Assembly: GCA_025174535.1 (NCBI GenBank)
Contig: JALBUN010000022.1
Location: 248,001 to 312,000 of the forward strand
Direction: 5' to 3'
DNA from: Cantharellus purpuraceus
Taxonomy: Eukaryota > Basidiomycota > Agaricomycetes > Cantharellales > Hydnaceae
DNA length: 64,000 nucleotides
Shown here: positions 29,721 through 41,378 of the stretch, piece by piece
Layout: each line of letters opens with the position of its first letter
Position numbering within the stretch: position 1 is the stretch's first letter
Notes under the pieces: model-generated
Database searches by the model: none
What the model was told of the DNA's origin: nothing
The model's input: the letters and a program-made list of their open reading frames with translations, nothing else
Made by a program: the position numbers and the translations under genes

Positions 29721-30582
29721 GGTGGTGGAAAGAAAGAAAGAGAATGTGTTTCAGGATGCTATTGGATGACATGGTCGGAACCCCCTAAACCCTCTTGGTC
29801 CAATACACTTGAAAACCCCATTCGTCGTATCACGTGACTGGTGATGAGACGAGATTCCTTTGCCACTTTCAAATGGGTGAGTAAGACACAAGGTTCTAAT
29901 GTTTCCCTCGTGGCACGCTCATGCTTGAACCTTCTCTGCACATGCAAAAAGCATCTGGCTGATCCGCCCAACCATCCTGTGTATCCAGTTTGTTAGATTG
30001 GCGGGCCTATTTTCATGAATACACATGAATCGCCGCAGATCTTTTTACTCATCATGCTGTGAACAGGTGCAGAGACCGCCTCTCTCATGTAGTTATACCA
30101 GGTGTTCTCATATGTGGTTTCGCGTATTAATGAACACCGGTGACTTTGCGAGAGCGATACCCGAGGTTATTTGGGCGCTAGTCTTCGGCAACGGCACGGT
30201 TTTTTGGCAGCTAGACGGAAAATTTATGTGAATGTGCCGCTCCCTCTTCCTGACAGTACTACACTTACGGTCTATTTTCCTATAAACTTGTTCAGATGCT
30301 TACTGCCCACCGCAGCATTTGCCGGAGGTCAAGCCCATCAAAACTTCTCAAGCCGCGGGCTCCGAAACATAGCTTGCTTGACTCAGCACTCGGCTTATTC
30401 GGAACTGAGTTAGCAGTACCATTTGCAGCCTGACTGATCGTACACCTGCACATAGTTGAAGTCTTGTGAGATTGATGTACAATACCAGCATACTTATACC
30501 TCAATCTTACAAGACCTCGCATACACAGAGAGATATGAAATATGGCCCATAGCCGGTTTTTCCCGCAGAGATATACGGGTGA
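29721..30582. other. Intergenic region
   Basis: Upstream region of the second P450 and 3' flank of the DMAC1-like gene. It contains TCACGTGAC at 29830-29838. No gene recognised. Confidence 0.4.
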
Positions 30583-30906
30583 TCAGGCTGCGTCCATTGC
30601 AGATACCTCTTCCGAATTCATAGGTGGCTTTTCACCCCATATCTCTGCAAGCAAAGGGTATCCTCGCACCAACCCCATCCCAAATAGCACTAAAAAAGAC
30701 CCCGCACACGCATCAGTTGCGGTTCTTGACGGATTCACAGCCAGGCACTGACCCACACCTATGACGCCCAAGACACGTCTCCCGGCCACTGAGCCTGGCG
30801 CTGTGGGTCGTGATTGACGGAGAGCGTGTATCCCCAAGCCAGAAAGGGTGGCGGTTGAAATCACACGACAGGAAAAGCAGTCTTGTCGGACAGGCGTCGT
30901 CGACAT
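30583..30906 (-). CDS. DMAC1/Dmo2-like small mitochondrial membrane protein (DUF4536 type)
   Basis: Start MSTTPVRQDCFSCRV is chosen because the D-C-x-S-C-R motif near the N-terminus is the family hallmark. One intron of ~69 nt (GTGTGGGT to TTTTTTAG, with CTGAT before the acceptor) joins GVI to VLFGMGLVRGY in frame. That gives about 84 residues with two hydrophobic segments: ISTATLSGLGIHAL and VLFGMGLV. The animal relative (DMAC1) helps assemble the distal membrane arm of complex I. It is divergent from the Mtf2-like gene, with ~307 bp between the start codons. Unspliced, the frame also stays open, so the intron is inference from splice signals and family fit. Confidence 0.6.
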   Translation of the reverse strand: MSTTPVRQDCFSCRVISTATLSGLGIHALRQSRPTAPGSVAGRRVLGVIGVGQCLAVNPSRTATDACAGSFLVLFGMGLVRGYPLLAEIWGEKPPMNSEEVSAMDAA

Positions 30907-31213
30907 CTGCAAAGGGTCACCGTCACAAAACGTCACGGCGTCACGTCCCATTCTCAAGCTCGAAGTCTTATTTTGAAAGTAAGTCGCTACAATATTCCAA
31001 TTGCATGAAAATTGAACAATATCATGCAGTCATTGCCTTGTCGTAACTTTCTGCACCCCTTGAGCCTCATCGAGCCTTGTAAGGGGTTCCCTAGTTCCTC
31101 TCAAGGCTGCAAAAGGCTCCGGCGGCTAGACTTTAGCGTTCTCGACGGTTCAGTGACAAGCTTTCTCTATCCAACCGACGGATATCCTGGGTCTTCCAGT
31201 AGCTCATCACGCT

Positions 31214-32860
31214 ATGATATCTCGATGGAAACCAGCAACTTTCTCTCGAAGTATCACGAACAGTGTGCATGCCTCGTTTCCCGAGTATCCAGCGACAGCA
31301 GGGGCACTCCAAATAGCTACACATGGGGCGCTCTCTACTCGTGCGCGTGAGGACGCGGAGGAAGAGAAACCCCCAAAGAATGCCACTGCCAACTCCTCCA
31401 GTGACCCTTGGGCACCGATATTCGATGACATCTCAACCGCCGAGCCTCTCGTTCATTCACCCCGCTCCCATCTGCCCGCCCGCTTTTTCACATCCCGTCC
31501 CTCACCAAAGACATTCTTTTCCTCAAACATGTCTCGCAACAGAGCTGCATCGGGATCAGGCCGAAGGGAATACGGAACAGACGCACATCAACGAGACTCC
31601 CATTCGTGCGTCGTTTCAGTCACCTTTTATCATGTATTGGGAGCTAACAATGGAAATAATGACATTCACAGTTCCACCTCTCTAGACAAGGGCGGGAGAT
31701 TATCTGCATGGGACCACATTTTTGAAGGTGTGGACGATGAGCCCTCCATTGGCGCCTTCAGCACCCGCGGTGCCCTCGCGTCACCCGCCTTCTCGAGTGC
31801 ACGGCGTCCCAAACGCACCAGACCCACCATGACCGCACGCGAAATCTCGGCGTTTGACAAGATGTTTGACATGATCTTCACAGCCGTTAGCGATAAACGT
31901 AAAGAGCCCTTCACAACTGCCGCCGTCCAGGTGCCATCCACGAGTCGACAACCATATAATGATGTCGACGGTGAGCCGGAGCCCTCGTCATATTCCGATG
32001 CGGATGCCGACGCATCTAATTCGTCAGTCCCCCCAGAGGCAGCCTCATCTACCTCAGCCCAGGTAGGCCTACCCCCACCAGGTGAGGCCTTTGACCTCTT
32101 TGGTAGGCTGCGCCGTCAATCAAATCGCATGCGTCAGACCTCTGCCACTGCCGAACGTCTCGACCGTCAAAAGGAAGAGGTAGAGCTTTGCGAAACGGAC
32201 CAGCAACTCCTCGAATGGACTGTGCGTGAGGTGTTTCAAGGAGACCACATTCCCGAATCCGCTCCACCACCCCCACCGTCGTCATCGTCCCAAACATCTG
32301 AAGAAATTGCACGCTACATCGCCAATCCGACGTACCCCCACCTCCTCGCACACGTCATGCATACCTTCCGAACCAAATACCACGACCCCCACACCGCACT
32401 CGCGCTCTTCACGCACGCCAAACGCCGCTCGATACACAGCTACGTCTTTGGGTGCACGGCGCCCGCGTACAATGAGCTGCTCGAAGCGCGATGGGAGCTC
32501 GATGGCGCGCTGAAAGGGGTTGAGGAGGCGTTGGTGGAGATGCGGGCGAACGGTGTGCGGCCGGATAAGGGCACACGGGCATTTGTGGAGCGTGTGCGGA
32601 GGGAGGTGGGGGAGATATTCCTGTCGCGGAGTGGGGTTGATCTCGACGGCGGGGTATGGGAGGTACTTGAGAGAGTGGAGGCTCTTGTTACGAGCAGGAA
32701 GAAAAGTGAGCGCGGGGGAGAAGGAGGGAAAGGTGGTGGCGTCGGCGAAAGAAGCCGGAATAGCAAGCTAGAGGAGAAGAAGCGACATTGGAATGAAGAG
32801 TGGAAGATGGAGGATATAGGTCCTTTTAGGTTGGGCGAGGATCGCTTGACTTTATCGTAA
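31214..32860 (+). CDS. Mtf2-like mitochondrial protein
   Basis: A long frame, with one likely 66-nt intron at 31606-31671 (GTGCGT, GCTAAC branch, TTCACAG) that keeps the frame. Product ~526 residues. The N-terminus is basic and Ser-rich without acids (MISRWKPATFSRSITNS), a probable mitochondrial targeting sequence. The middle is disordered. The C-terminal half (YPHLLAHVMHTFRTKYHDP, AKRRSIHSYVFGC, AYNELLEARWE, MRANGVRPD) resembles the fungal Mtf2 C-terminal domain with PPR-like helices. In yeast, Mtf2/Nam1 acts in mitochondrial mRNA processing and translation. The tail is Gly/Glu/Lys-rich. Assignment is from pattern memory and not from a search. Confidence 0.65.
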   Translation: MISRWKPATFSRSITNSVHASFPEYPATAGALQIATHGALSTRAREDAEEEKPPKNATANSSSDPWAPIFDDISTAEPLVHSPRSHLPARFFTSRPSPKTFFSSNMSRNRAASGSGRREYGTDAHQRDSHSCVVSVTFYHVLGANNGNNDIHSSTSLDKGGRLSAWDHIFEGVDDEPSIGAFSTRGALASPAFSSARRPKRTRPTMTAREISAFDKMFDMIFTAVSDKRKEPFTTAAVQVPSTSRQPYNDVDGEPEPSSYSDADADASNSSVPPEAASSTSAQVGLPPPGEAFDLFGRLRRQSNRMRQTSATAERLDRQKEEVELCETDQQLLEWTVREVFQGDHIPESAPPPPPSSSSQTSEEIARYIANPTYPHLLAHVMHTFRTKYHDPHTALALFTHAKRRSIHSYVFGCTAPAYNELLEARWELDGALKGVEEALVEMRANGVRPDKGTRAFVERVRREVGEIFLSRSGVDLDGGVWEVLERVEALVTSRKKSERGGEGGKGGGVGERSRNSKLEEKKRHWNEEWKMEDIGPFRLGEDRLTLS

Positions 32861-33074
32861 CAAAAGTGCATTGAATGAGGGTAACGCAAAATAATACGGT
32901 ATACCTACACAATACGTACAAGCGTATGCTTTGAAAAGAAAGAAATACAGTGGGAGTGTGAAGAAAGTAATGCAGGAGTCTGTTGAAATGCCAACAAGAA
33001 AGAACAATGGGAATGAAAAATTAGCAGGTATAAGGTCCTCGTGTGCAGCTCGTTGTGTGCAGGGTATCTATCTA

Positions 33075-36000
33075 TCACGCCTTCGGTCGGCGAGACTTTT
33101 GGTGTGATTTGCGTCCGGGCGCGGGCGTTGAGACCGCGCCTTTGCCATGCTCAGGCACATACTGCGGGTCTACCTGACCGCATCGCAGATGAAGGAGCAG
33201 ATTATGCACGAACCGGTGCTCGTACCTACCGACGCAACGATCAACACCGCTTCACAGGAGCAAAGCATCCAGAAAAGGCACGACTCACTGCGCATTGGTA
33301 AACACGACGCTCATCGAATCAGAGTTGCACCGCAGCAAGTTGGGCGCCATGACCAGTGCTAGATTTGCACTGGTCATCTTGGTCGCCTGCTGTACGCGCT
33401 CCTCGAGGAACAGCTGCAAGAAACTGATGACGAAAAGAACGACACGTCGATGGATCGTCGGGAGTCGCCCAACCATTGCAACAACCTTTTCCGGCTCGTC
33501 CGCACACTCGATACATTCATTATACAGCTCTTGAGGAACGAGCGGGTCAAGTAACTCGCGGAGCCACAACTTCAACAGACTTGCCGGGACATGTGGGTCA
33601 TCGATGCCGTCGAGGGTGTAGATGCCCTGGTCGATACGCAGCCGCAGTGCTGAAACTGCATCTGCATCACCCGGTACACGGAATATTCCCTCTTGTTTTG
33701 TTCCACCGAGCGCTAGAATACCATCGGCGAGGAACGGCAGAATGACAGGCACTTTTAGGTTGACATAAGTGCGCTCCTGGAGGCGGTATATGGCGTCTAG
33801 TGATTCTCCGAATGTCGATGGGTTGAACGCAGCGTCCTGTAGGAGCCATTCAGGAGGATTCAGAAAAAGAAAAATGTAAAGTACGAACACTAGCACTCTC
33901 GATCTCTGAAATGGTGGGAGGTTTGCCTCGAGGGCCTTTTTTCGCGATGGCATCGAGACGATGCAGACAGTACTTGGCCATGATATCTACACGGCCTGCT
34001 GTTTGTGTAGTCCGTTGTTGCATGAAAGAGCGCACGTATGGCTCAAAGTTCTTGGAGGGCGGGAACGTCACTAGCAGCACACAAAGTAGTTGCCAACCAC
34101 GGAAGGTGCTTTCTCTGAGATACATACAAACATCAGCAGCGATAGAGGACAAGAGCTAACAAGCACATACGTATTGTTATTCCCGCTCAACTGTTTGAGG
34201 ACTTGACAATAAATCTCATCCCGCATCTCCCCATACATGACACCTTCGCCTAATAACCACCGCTCTTCCTCCAAAAGTGCGTTACTAGACGAGGCTGCAG
34301 CGAGATGAAGTGACGACGAAGAGTCGGTGTGTCGCACTCCAACGGGCCTGTCCCGGTCTCGGTCGCCCATTATGCGCTGTATAACTTTAAAACTTTTGAC
34401 CGCATCTTTATGAAGGGATTTGTTCATGACTAGGAGCGGTGAGGTCAAGGGAGTCTAGGCCGGACGATGCCAACATGTTAAACAAATCGACATTATAGGC
34501 AGTTCCGGAAACATACCTTCTGCCACATCATCATGCGTTCCACAGGAACTCGACGTCGAAATATAAGCCCTTCACGGTGCGTTGAGAAATAGCGCCTGGC
34601 AAAATCAGACTGAGCAAACTGCTGGATCTCAGATACAAGGTCTCGAGGAAGCAATGGGTGCTCCCTAAAAAAGTGTCAATGACTTGTTGACGAAGGAACA
34701 TTGAGTCGACATACCCTGTGCTGAGTCGCTTTGTCGCAACCTGTATAGGCCTTCCACTAGGCAAGCCCTTCTCATCCCTCTTGATAGGGCTCATCATACG
34801 CGTCGCCTCTGATAACGAGTAGGGAGACTATTAGCGTAGAGTTCAGCTAGTATATAAGAATGATGCTTACCAACGTCTAGCACCGGTCTTCCAATATTAA
34901 CCGCCACTCCAACGGCAGTGTTTCGCCTGGGTCGCCAAAACGCTGCGGTTTCAGAGGAGGAAGACGGCACAGCCGGAATCGGGCGTCGTGGGCTTTTCTG
35001 TAACACATTTGGGCTCGTATACGACCCATTAGTCTGAATTGGCTGAACTGAAGCTTTGCCGTTTAGTTGTGGCGGAGATATTGCCACATTGGTTGAGGAG
35101 TGATTTCGCAGAGGGCTGTTAAGCGGGTGCACTTTCGCGATAGGGGTAGAAGGAACACCGCTTCCATCACTACGGCTTGCTTTCGAGGCAGCTAAGCTCA
35201 TGCGTCGTCGCTGGGGGCTGCGACTTCTGCTTCCTCTCTTCTCCTCATGTCCGTGCGAACTATGCGACTTGTCGCTACGTATTTGCTCATCCGCATGTTG
35301 GGACATTTCATCTCGCTGCGCAGCCTCGGGAGCGCTCACAGTTTCACCGTTGGATGCTTTTGGAGAGCCAGAACCAGCAATGTACTCAACTGCAGCTGTC
35401 AGGCTTTGTGGCCCAGTGCCAGGAGATCGGCGGGACTTGCTGGTGGAGGGTGTTCGAGGAGTATTAGGGCTCCCCCGTGATGCACGAGATGAATGTGAAC
35501 CAGCAGATTTACGATTCTCATCATCTGTTCGGTCGTGATTGGGGGTCTTCTCGCCCACTGACACAGACGCATCTTCGGTGCGTTCGCTGATGATAGAAGG
35601 TGGAGAGGCATGTGCTGTAGCGCGGCGAGAGGGTCGGGCAGCAGAAGATGGGGAGGCGTGTGCGGAATGGGAATGGGATGGGGTTGATGAGGTGTGCGCA
35701 TAATGGGGATGGGATGGCGTGGATGAGGCGTGTGCGGAATAGGACCGGGATGGTGTGGACGTGGTATGTGGGGTTGACTGGGACTCAGCGGAGAAAAGCT
35801 GAGAGTGTCGTCGTGTTGACTGCGACAGTTTACGTCCCAACGTCGTGTTCTGAGCACGCTTCTATCAGTGATATATTTACGTATTATGTCCACCTTGCAC
35901 AAACCTGGATGACCCCGAGGGGTATGACGAAACCGTCTGGCTTCTCCCATGTCGTATCGCCGGACTTGGTGTGGTAGTAATACGGGATCCCACCCCGATT

Positions 36001-36482
36001 CTCATCGCGAAGTTCCCACCATTCACCGTCTGAAGAGGGCGGAAGACTATAGAGCGCATGAGCCTGTAACGTAACATTGTGACAAAGTATGCAATATTAC
36101 GCACACAAAGTTCCCGACAGGCGCATCCCATGTGGTTTCTCCCGTGGAGGGACAAGCGTAAAACTGGGCTTGGGTCTGTGTTCGGATCGGAGGAAGCTTG
36201 CCATCAGTATCAATGTCAATGCGCGGATCAACCTACCTGTGGGTCAACAAGGGTTACCCAGAAGTTGCGTCCCCATTCGGTCGGCTGCTCCTCTTGTCGT
36301 TCAGACCCTTTGGGCTTCCGGACAGAACCTGGGGTGTGCATTGAACTTGTACGTGGCGTGCGAGTGGGAGTTACTGTGGCTTTGTTTTGGGACTTTGAGG
36401 ATGATCGGCGAAGGCCATCACCTGCCGTGGTGCCTGTGTTGGAAGAGACAGGTGCCACTGATTCGACTGCTACGCTCGCCAT
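33075..36482 (-). CDS. WW-MyTH4-RhoGAP protein (ARHGAP39/Vilse-like)
   Basis: Multi-exon Rho-family GTPase-activating protein. Domains in order: two WW domains, the first spliced around WGRNFWVTLVDPQ to GETTWDAP, the second WWELRDENRGGIPYYYH to GDTTWEKPDGF. Next comes a ~300-residue Ser/Pro/Arg-rich disordered region, a MyTH4 domain (GEGVMYGEMRDEIYCQVLKQ, FRGWQLLCVLLVTFPPS) and a C-terminal RhoGAP domain. The RhoGAP carries the arginine finger (KQEGIFRVPGDAD), LLKLWLRELLDPLVP and NLALVMAPNLLR. A last intron (GTGAGTCG to GTCGGTAG) joins NAQ to YEHRFVHNLLLH, ending KSRRPKA-TGA. This domain set is conserved from animals to fungi and links polarity cues to Rho or Rac. It looks intact. Upstream holds two CACGTG boxes. 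Confidence 0.9.
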
Positions 36483-37943
36483 CGTGGCAGTTGAGAGGTT
36501 GATTTGTTGAACAGGTTGTGGTATGTGGTTGATATAGTATTATGAAAGAGAAAAGGCTAAAGGAAGGCAAGGAACGAGGCAGCCAGGCGATACTGCCTAA
36601 TCTAGTCGGATAAGCTTTGCTACTAAAGCTACTACTTTCGCAGCAGTTCTGCTGTGGGAACCATGGCAAATGGTCCGAATGATGGCGATCAATCTTGATC
36701 ACGTGTATAAAAGTCACGTGCTCGCCACTCATCTCATACGTACATTATCTTCCACAAACGTTGTGCATGTCTCCACATGAAACACTGATGCATGATGTCT
36801 CCTCATGCTAACAGTCGTCGACCCTGCCTCAAGTCCGACACCGCATGGTTAGCCGACAGCCTCAGAATGTCATAAGGCTGGAGGCGTTATTTCATTTTAG
36901 CCTTTGGAGTCACCAACCGATTAGAGTAATGCACGCTGGAGCGTGACACGGAGCGATGCCCAGCCCATGTTTCTGCGGGAGGAACTGGAAGTTTACGGGG
37001 CGTCCGTCAGAGTGAATAATGGGTCTAGAGACAGAGTTGGGACTGCTGAGGCAAGTTACCGAATAACTAGATCTCCAAGGTTGGCCATCCAGAATGCCCC
37101 TCAATGTTAGATGTTCAGGAAAGCACATGCCATCAAATTCAACACGCCCTTGTGCCGAGGCTTGACGCTGGCGTATTTTGTTTAATTGTATAAGCACCAA
37201 TCTCTGGCTTTTTTAAAAAAAAAAGTATGCTATGTAAGACGGGCTATTTACTCCCTGTCAATCATTTCTGTCACATCCCGCGCCTTATCCTGACGTTTCG
37301 CGGGCATCCTATCTTTGCGTGTTTTACGACATCAGTTCCGGCGTGCAATCATGAGAATTCGAAAGTTTCCATTCCGCCAATCGAATCACTCGCCGTTCAT
37401 AGCATCAACTGCGACAGTCAATGAATGGAGACTGGGCGGCCTCAGGAATAGGAGGTTTGAGCAGCCTGCGCTCGCCGTCTGGGATAAACAAGTGATCGCA
37501 ACCGCAAATATATTTGCCGATAGTGCGTCATGTTCTGATCGCTTTTCGGTGTTACAGTTTAAAGCTCCCCTGGGCTGCTTAGGAGGGTGAATGTTAACTT
37601 ATGCGTCACCGTCGATGTATGTAGGCCGAGATGGAACAGATCCCGACTCGTCAAATCCATGTCTCCTATATTAAACCATGGTGCGTACCGATGCATTTGA
37701 ATAGGGGAAGTTCTATCATACTTTAAAACAGTGACCCGCCTTGGACTCGCCCCGCTTGTCGCCTCTACACAATTACCTGGTAAGCTCTTTTGTCGATACT
37801 CCCAACAAGGAGACTGAGAGCGGTTGTCACTAGCTCCTGCGTGTTACACGAACAACAAAAACTGACGCCATTGGCTATCTCGTGTCTTAAGCGAACTGAT
37901 TCGGCATTCATCTAGTCACATCACTGATTCTCAGTCGACCAAA
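36483..37943. other. Intergenic region between RhoGAP and BTB genes
   Basis: No gene recognised; the frames near 37.2-37.6 kb lack motifs. It contains two CACGTG boxes (36700-36705 and 36715-36720) flanking TATAAAA, and a poly-A run near 37213-37224. Confidence 0.4.
36700..36720. promoter_or_regulatory. Paired CACGTG boxes around a TATAAAA
   Basis: Two E-boxes of the ATCACGTG/GTCACGTG type lie 9 bp apart about 220 bp upstream of the RhoGAP start. TCACGTGA-like sites also lie ~110 bp upstream of P450 copy 2 and Cdc6. Such sites are typical for bHLH factors of the Cbf1 kind. Confidence 0.45.
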
Positions 37944-39334
37944 ATGGAAACAAATCCTCCAGGTACTCAGTATCATCCCGACTTCCCGGACTGTCCTTCA
38001 GGTGCAGACGTCGTTGTGACACTCGTCTCGCGGGAGAGGACACTATTTAGTGTCAGTGCAAACGTCCTCAAGGCTGCATCTCGCGTATTCGAAACAACAC
38101 TCGCCCTTCCACAGCCAGAGGAAAGTGCGTCATCTCATCCCGTCATCGACAACCTGGACGAGAGCGCCACGACAATCGAGGGTCTACTCCGGATGTCTTC
38201 CACGCGGCTCGATAATTCGCCGTTTCTTCATTGGATAGGCTCGGTATATACGCATGCATGGATTCAGGAGAGTGGTCGGTGCATAGTTCCTGTATGTCGC
38301 GCTGATACATTTGATGGATTTTTGAGGTGTCCTTTCATTCTGATTCCAGACTCTTTACTGCAAGGTTTGAAACTTTGAAAGGCAGTACAGCTTTACCTAG
38401 AACAAATGTTCATCATCCTTATATTTCCTTCACTGCAAGTCGGAAGCTGTGGTACAATATCGCTCTCACAAGTAATTGTCACCTGAGGTGTTCGACTGCG
38501 CGCAACGCTAGTTGTCGTTGACATACTAATTTGAAGCCAACGCCGGTACAGCCAGAGGAAAGTGCGTCACCTCATCCCGTCATCGATAACCTGGACGAGA
38601 GCGCCACGACAATCGAGGGTCTACTCCGGATGATTATGGCCAAGGAGTTCCCTCCTCTTGATACAATGGAAATTGTCGAACCCCTTGTGCTTGCCGCCGA
38701 AAAATGGGAGATGCCGGGTCCATTATCAATGTTGAAGATGGTGCTCCTTCGGGACTCGAGTTTTGCTGAAAAACACCCGATAAGGCTTTATTGGTTGGGA
38801 TGTCGTCTGAAGTGGGTGGCCTTGCAAGATTTGGCTGCTAAATTCACCTGCAACGACGATATCTATTACCACAAAGTCTTGGACTCTATGTTGGACACTA
38901 TGGATCCGGGGGATGTTCTCCGTCTAGTGAGATTCCACAGAACACGCCGTGATCGTATGCGAGAAGATTTTGATGGGGCCCCATGGGATTATACGATATA
39001 CACCTCCAATCCACAATGTCAAGAACTTCGTATGAAATTTCTCGAGTACATGGATTCGAAACCTCCAGGGAGGCCGCTGCTGGAAGGTGAACTACGCCCC
39101 TGGCTTCCTCAAGAGAAGCGGGAAATAAGTCAGGGCGATCGTGGCCGTGGTCAGTGGCGCTACGAGTCGCTCGTGTCGGAGCTGATGGAAGAATGGAAAG
39201 CTCTCCCCAAGAAATTTCCACATATTTCAAGCCACCACCAGCAAAGATTATCTCATGTAGGAATTACTGAAAGTTACTGGAACAGGGGTCTCTCGGTATC
39301 TCTCTGTCCCACGACCTTTCAGGGGGGTCGATAA
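37944..39334 (+). CDS. BTB/POZ domain protein with internal duplication
   Basis: Starts METNPPGTQYHPDFPDCPSG and continues with a BTB-like start: ADVVVTLVSRERTLFSVSANVLKAASRVFETTL. The C-terminal part (38531-39334) has the helix-rich tail common in agaricomycete BTB proteins (FPPLDTMEIVEPLVLAAEKW, DPGDVLRLVRFHRTRRDRMR). An 80-bp segment coding PEESASxHPVIDNLDESATT is present twice, at 38117-38196 and 38552-38631. The frame stops at TGA 38376-38378 between them. Either the first copy and the following ~355 bp are spliced out, or a partial duplication has broken the gene. I list the whole span. BTB proteins mediate dimerisation or Cul3 adaptor contacts; the exact role is unknown. Confidence 0.6.
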
Positions 39335-39743
39335 TGACAGAACTCCTGGTTGATAAAGGTAGATGTACACATATACTTTCTAGGAATGGTTGGTATGTTA
39401 CTCCTGAATTTTGTGCTAGTAGTAAGACTTTGACACAGACGAAACTTTACTTCGGCTGACTCATTGCTTGCAAGGTTTCAAAATTAGAATTTAACGGGAC
39501 GGCCGGTTGACGTAGAACGAATGCTCATGGTCTGGCACTACATTTCCCAACAAAAAATCCCCTGAGGCGTTCCACCGCAAGATTTACTTTCAATATATTG
39601 TGTTTTTAGATCAACCTTTCAGAACCTAAATATATCCATTTCCAAAGAAGAGATCCCGGGCGCGGAACACTCGATGCGCAAGCTGTCCTTGATACAATAA
39701 CAATTATCTTACAAACTACGTCGACCAAGCTGTGTCTCCATGC
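39335..39743. other. Intergenic region
   Basis: Shared 3' flank of the convergent BTB and enoyl-CoA hydratase genes. No gene or repeat recognised. Confidence 0.4.
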
Positions 39744-40979
39744 TTATGAATTTGTAAACATTGGCTTCCTCTTTTCAGCAAACGCATTCATGCCTTTGCA
39801 TAATATGTTAATTTGTTGAAACAACATACATTGCTGATTGCTCATACCTTCTTTCTGATCATTCGTGGCGAACAATGGGTGGAAGAGTCTTCGCTCCAGC
39901 CGCACGCCTTCTTTCAACGGAAGTTCGTAGGCTGCATAGCATAAAATCAGTTTTTCTACACCCCACAGTATTCCTACATTCTAGTGCTCACCGGCATTGA
40001 CAGCTTCCTTCGCGGCTTGCACGGCGATTCTCCCCTTGCTCGCAATCGTCGCCGCAACCTTTACCGCCTCCTTAACAACTTCACCCTCACCCTCACTACT
40101 AACTCGACTCACAAGGCCCCACGCTTCCGCCTCTTTAGCCGAAAACACACGTCCCGTCAAGATAAGCTCCATGGCTCGCGATTTTCCGATCGCGTGTGCA
40201 AGCCGCTGCGTTCCGCCAGCACCAGGTATGACGCCAAGGTTGATTTCTGGCTGTCCAAATTTGGCTGTCGGAGACGCGAGGATAATATCACACCTTGTAG
40301 ACACATTTTTAAAACAAGAACAGAAAATCGGGAAAAAAAGCACCGACATACATCATAGCCAGTTCGCACCCACCCCCCAGCTTTTTGAAAAATAAGAAGA
40401 GTCAATTATCATAGCATGTACTGAAACAAAAAATCTCACCGCATATCCGCTGACTGCAGCAATAACCGGCTTCCTCATCCGCGTAATTCGTGTCCAATTG
40501 TCCAAAAAGTCAGACTGGTACACTTCTGCGACTAGGAACAACCGCAACCCTCTAAGCATAAATCGCACTCCGAAACAAAAAAAACACATCAAAGACCATC
40601 ACTCACAGTTCTTATCTTTCATCTCCTTGATATCCGCACCGGCTAGTGAGCCACACCTCTACACGTTAACAGTCCGCAAAACCTTGCACCAACCAACGAA
40701 GGGCGTACCGGCAAACGCAGACTCTGACCCCGTCAACACAACTGCCCCAATATCGGCGTCATTCTCCGCTTCATCCAACGCCCTGTTGACCTCCAGCATA
40801 AGCGGTGTACTCAGTGCATTAAGGGCCTTGGGTCTGTTCAGTGTGATGAGTGAGACGGCAGGCTCGGGTTGTGAGGTCAAGATATGAGCATAGGAGGCTT
40901 GCGAGGACAATACTCGCACGATGGGAACGCGAGGGAGAAACGCATTGCGAACAAGCTTGGTGCAAAGTCTAGTATACAT
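39744..40979 (-). CDS. Mitochondrial enoyl-CoA hydratase (ECHS1-like)
   Basis: Crotonase-fold enzyme that hydrates trans-2-enoyl-CoA to 3-hydroxyacyl-CoA in mitochondrial beta-oxidation. The N-terminus is basic ([19 protein letters not shown]), a targeting sequence. Exons join in frame to give [10 protein letters not shown], the oxyanion-hole segments [10 protein letters not shown] and [14 protein letters not shown], then [20 protein letters not shown] with the catalytic glutamates, and the C-terminal [32 protein letters not shown]. Stop TAA at 39744-39746. Length ~290 residues fits ECHS1. It looks intact. Confidence 0.92.
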
Positions 40980-41378
40980 GGGAGGAAATTGGTTAGGATA
41001 CTAGTGCCGATACTTGTGAATTTGGATACTTGGTATCTCAGATACTTTGCCTCATGCACACGTGCAACCGCCGACAAAGCACTCTAGTAGCATATTTGCA
41101 CACTTACATGGCTAAGGATATCGATCTACACTAACGCAGATGTAGCAGAATGGTCACGTCGAAGCACCCTGATAGAGAAGCATAGGAATAATGTTGAAAG
41201 AAGCGCAGGAAGGCATAACTGCGTGGAACCGATGAAGATAAAGCATGAAGTATAGTGAAAGGTGTTCATACAACTTCCGATCCTATCCGTGTCCAAGAGG
41301 CGATATAGAACACTGGAAGAAGGGGAGGAACGACCAGGGCCGAAAGAAAAGCTGCGAGCAATGCATACCGTATTTGTT

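Noticed and set aside
30010..30420. Short plus-strand ORFs upstream of the DMAC1-like gene
   Set aside because: No recognisable domain or splice-supported extension.
37227..37590. ORF of ~90 codons with basic residues
   Set aside because: No motif, no neighbour support, and frames of this length occur by chance here.
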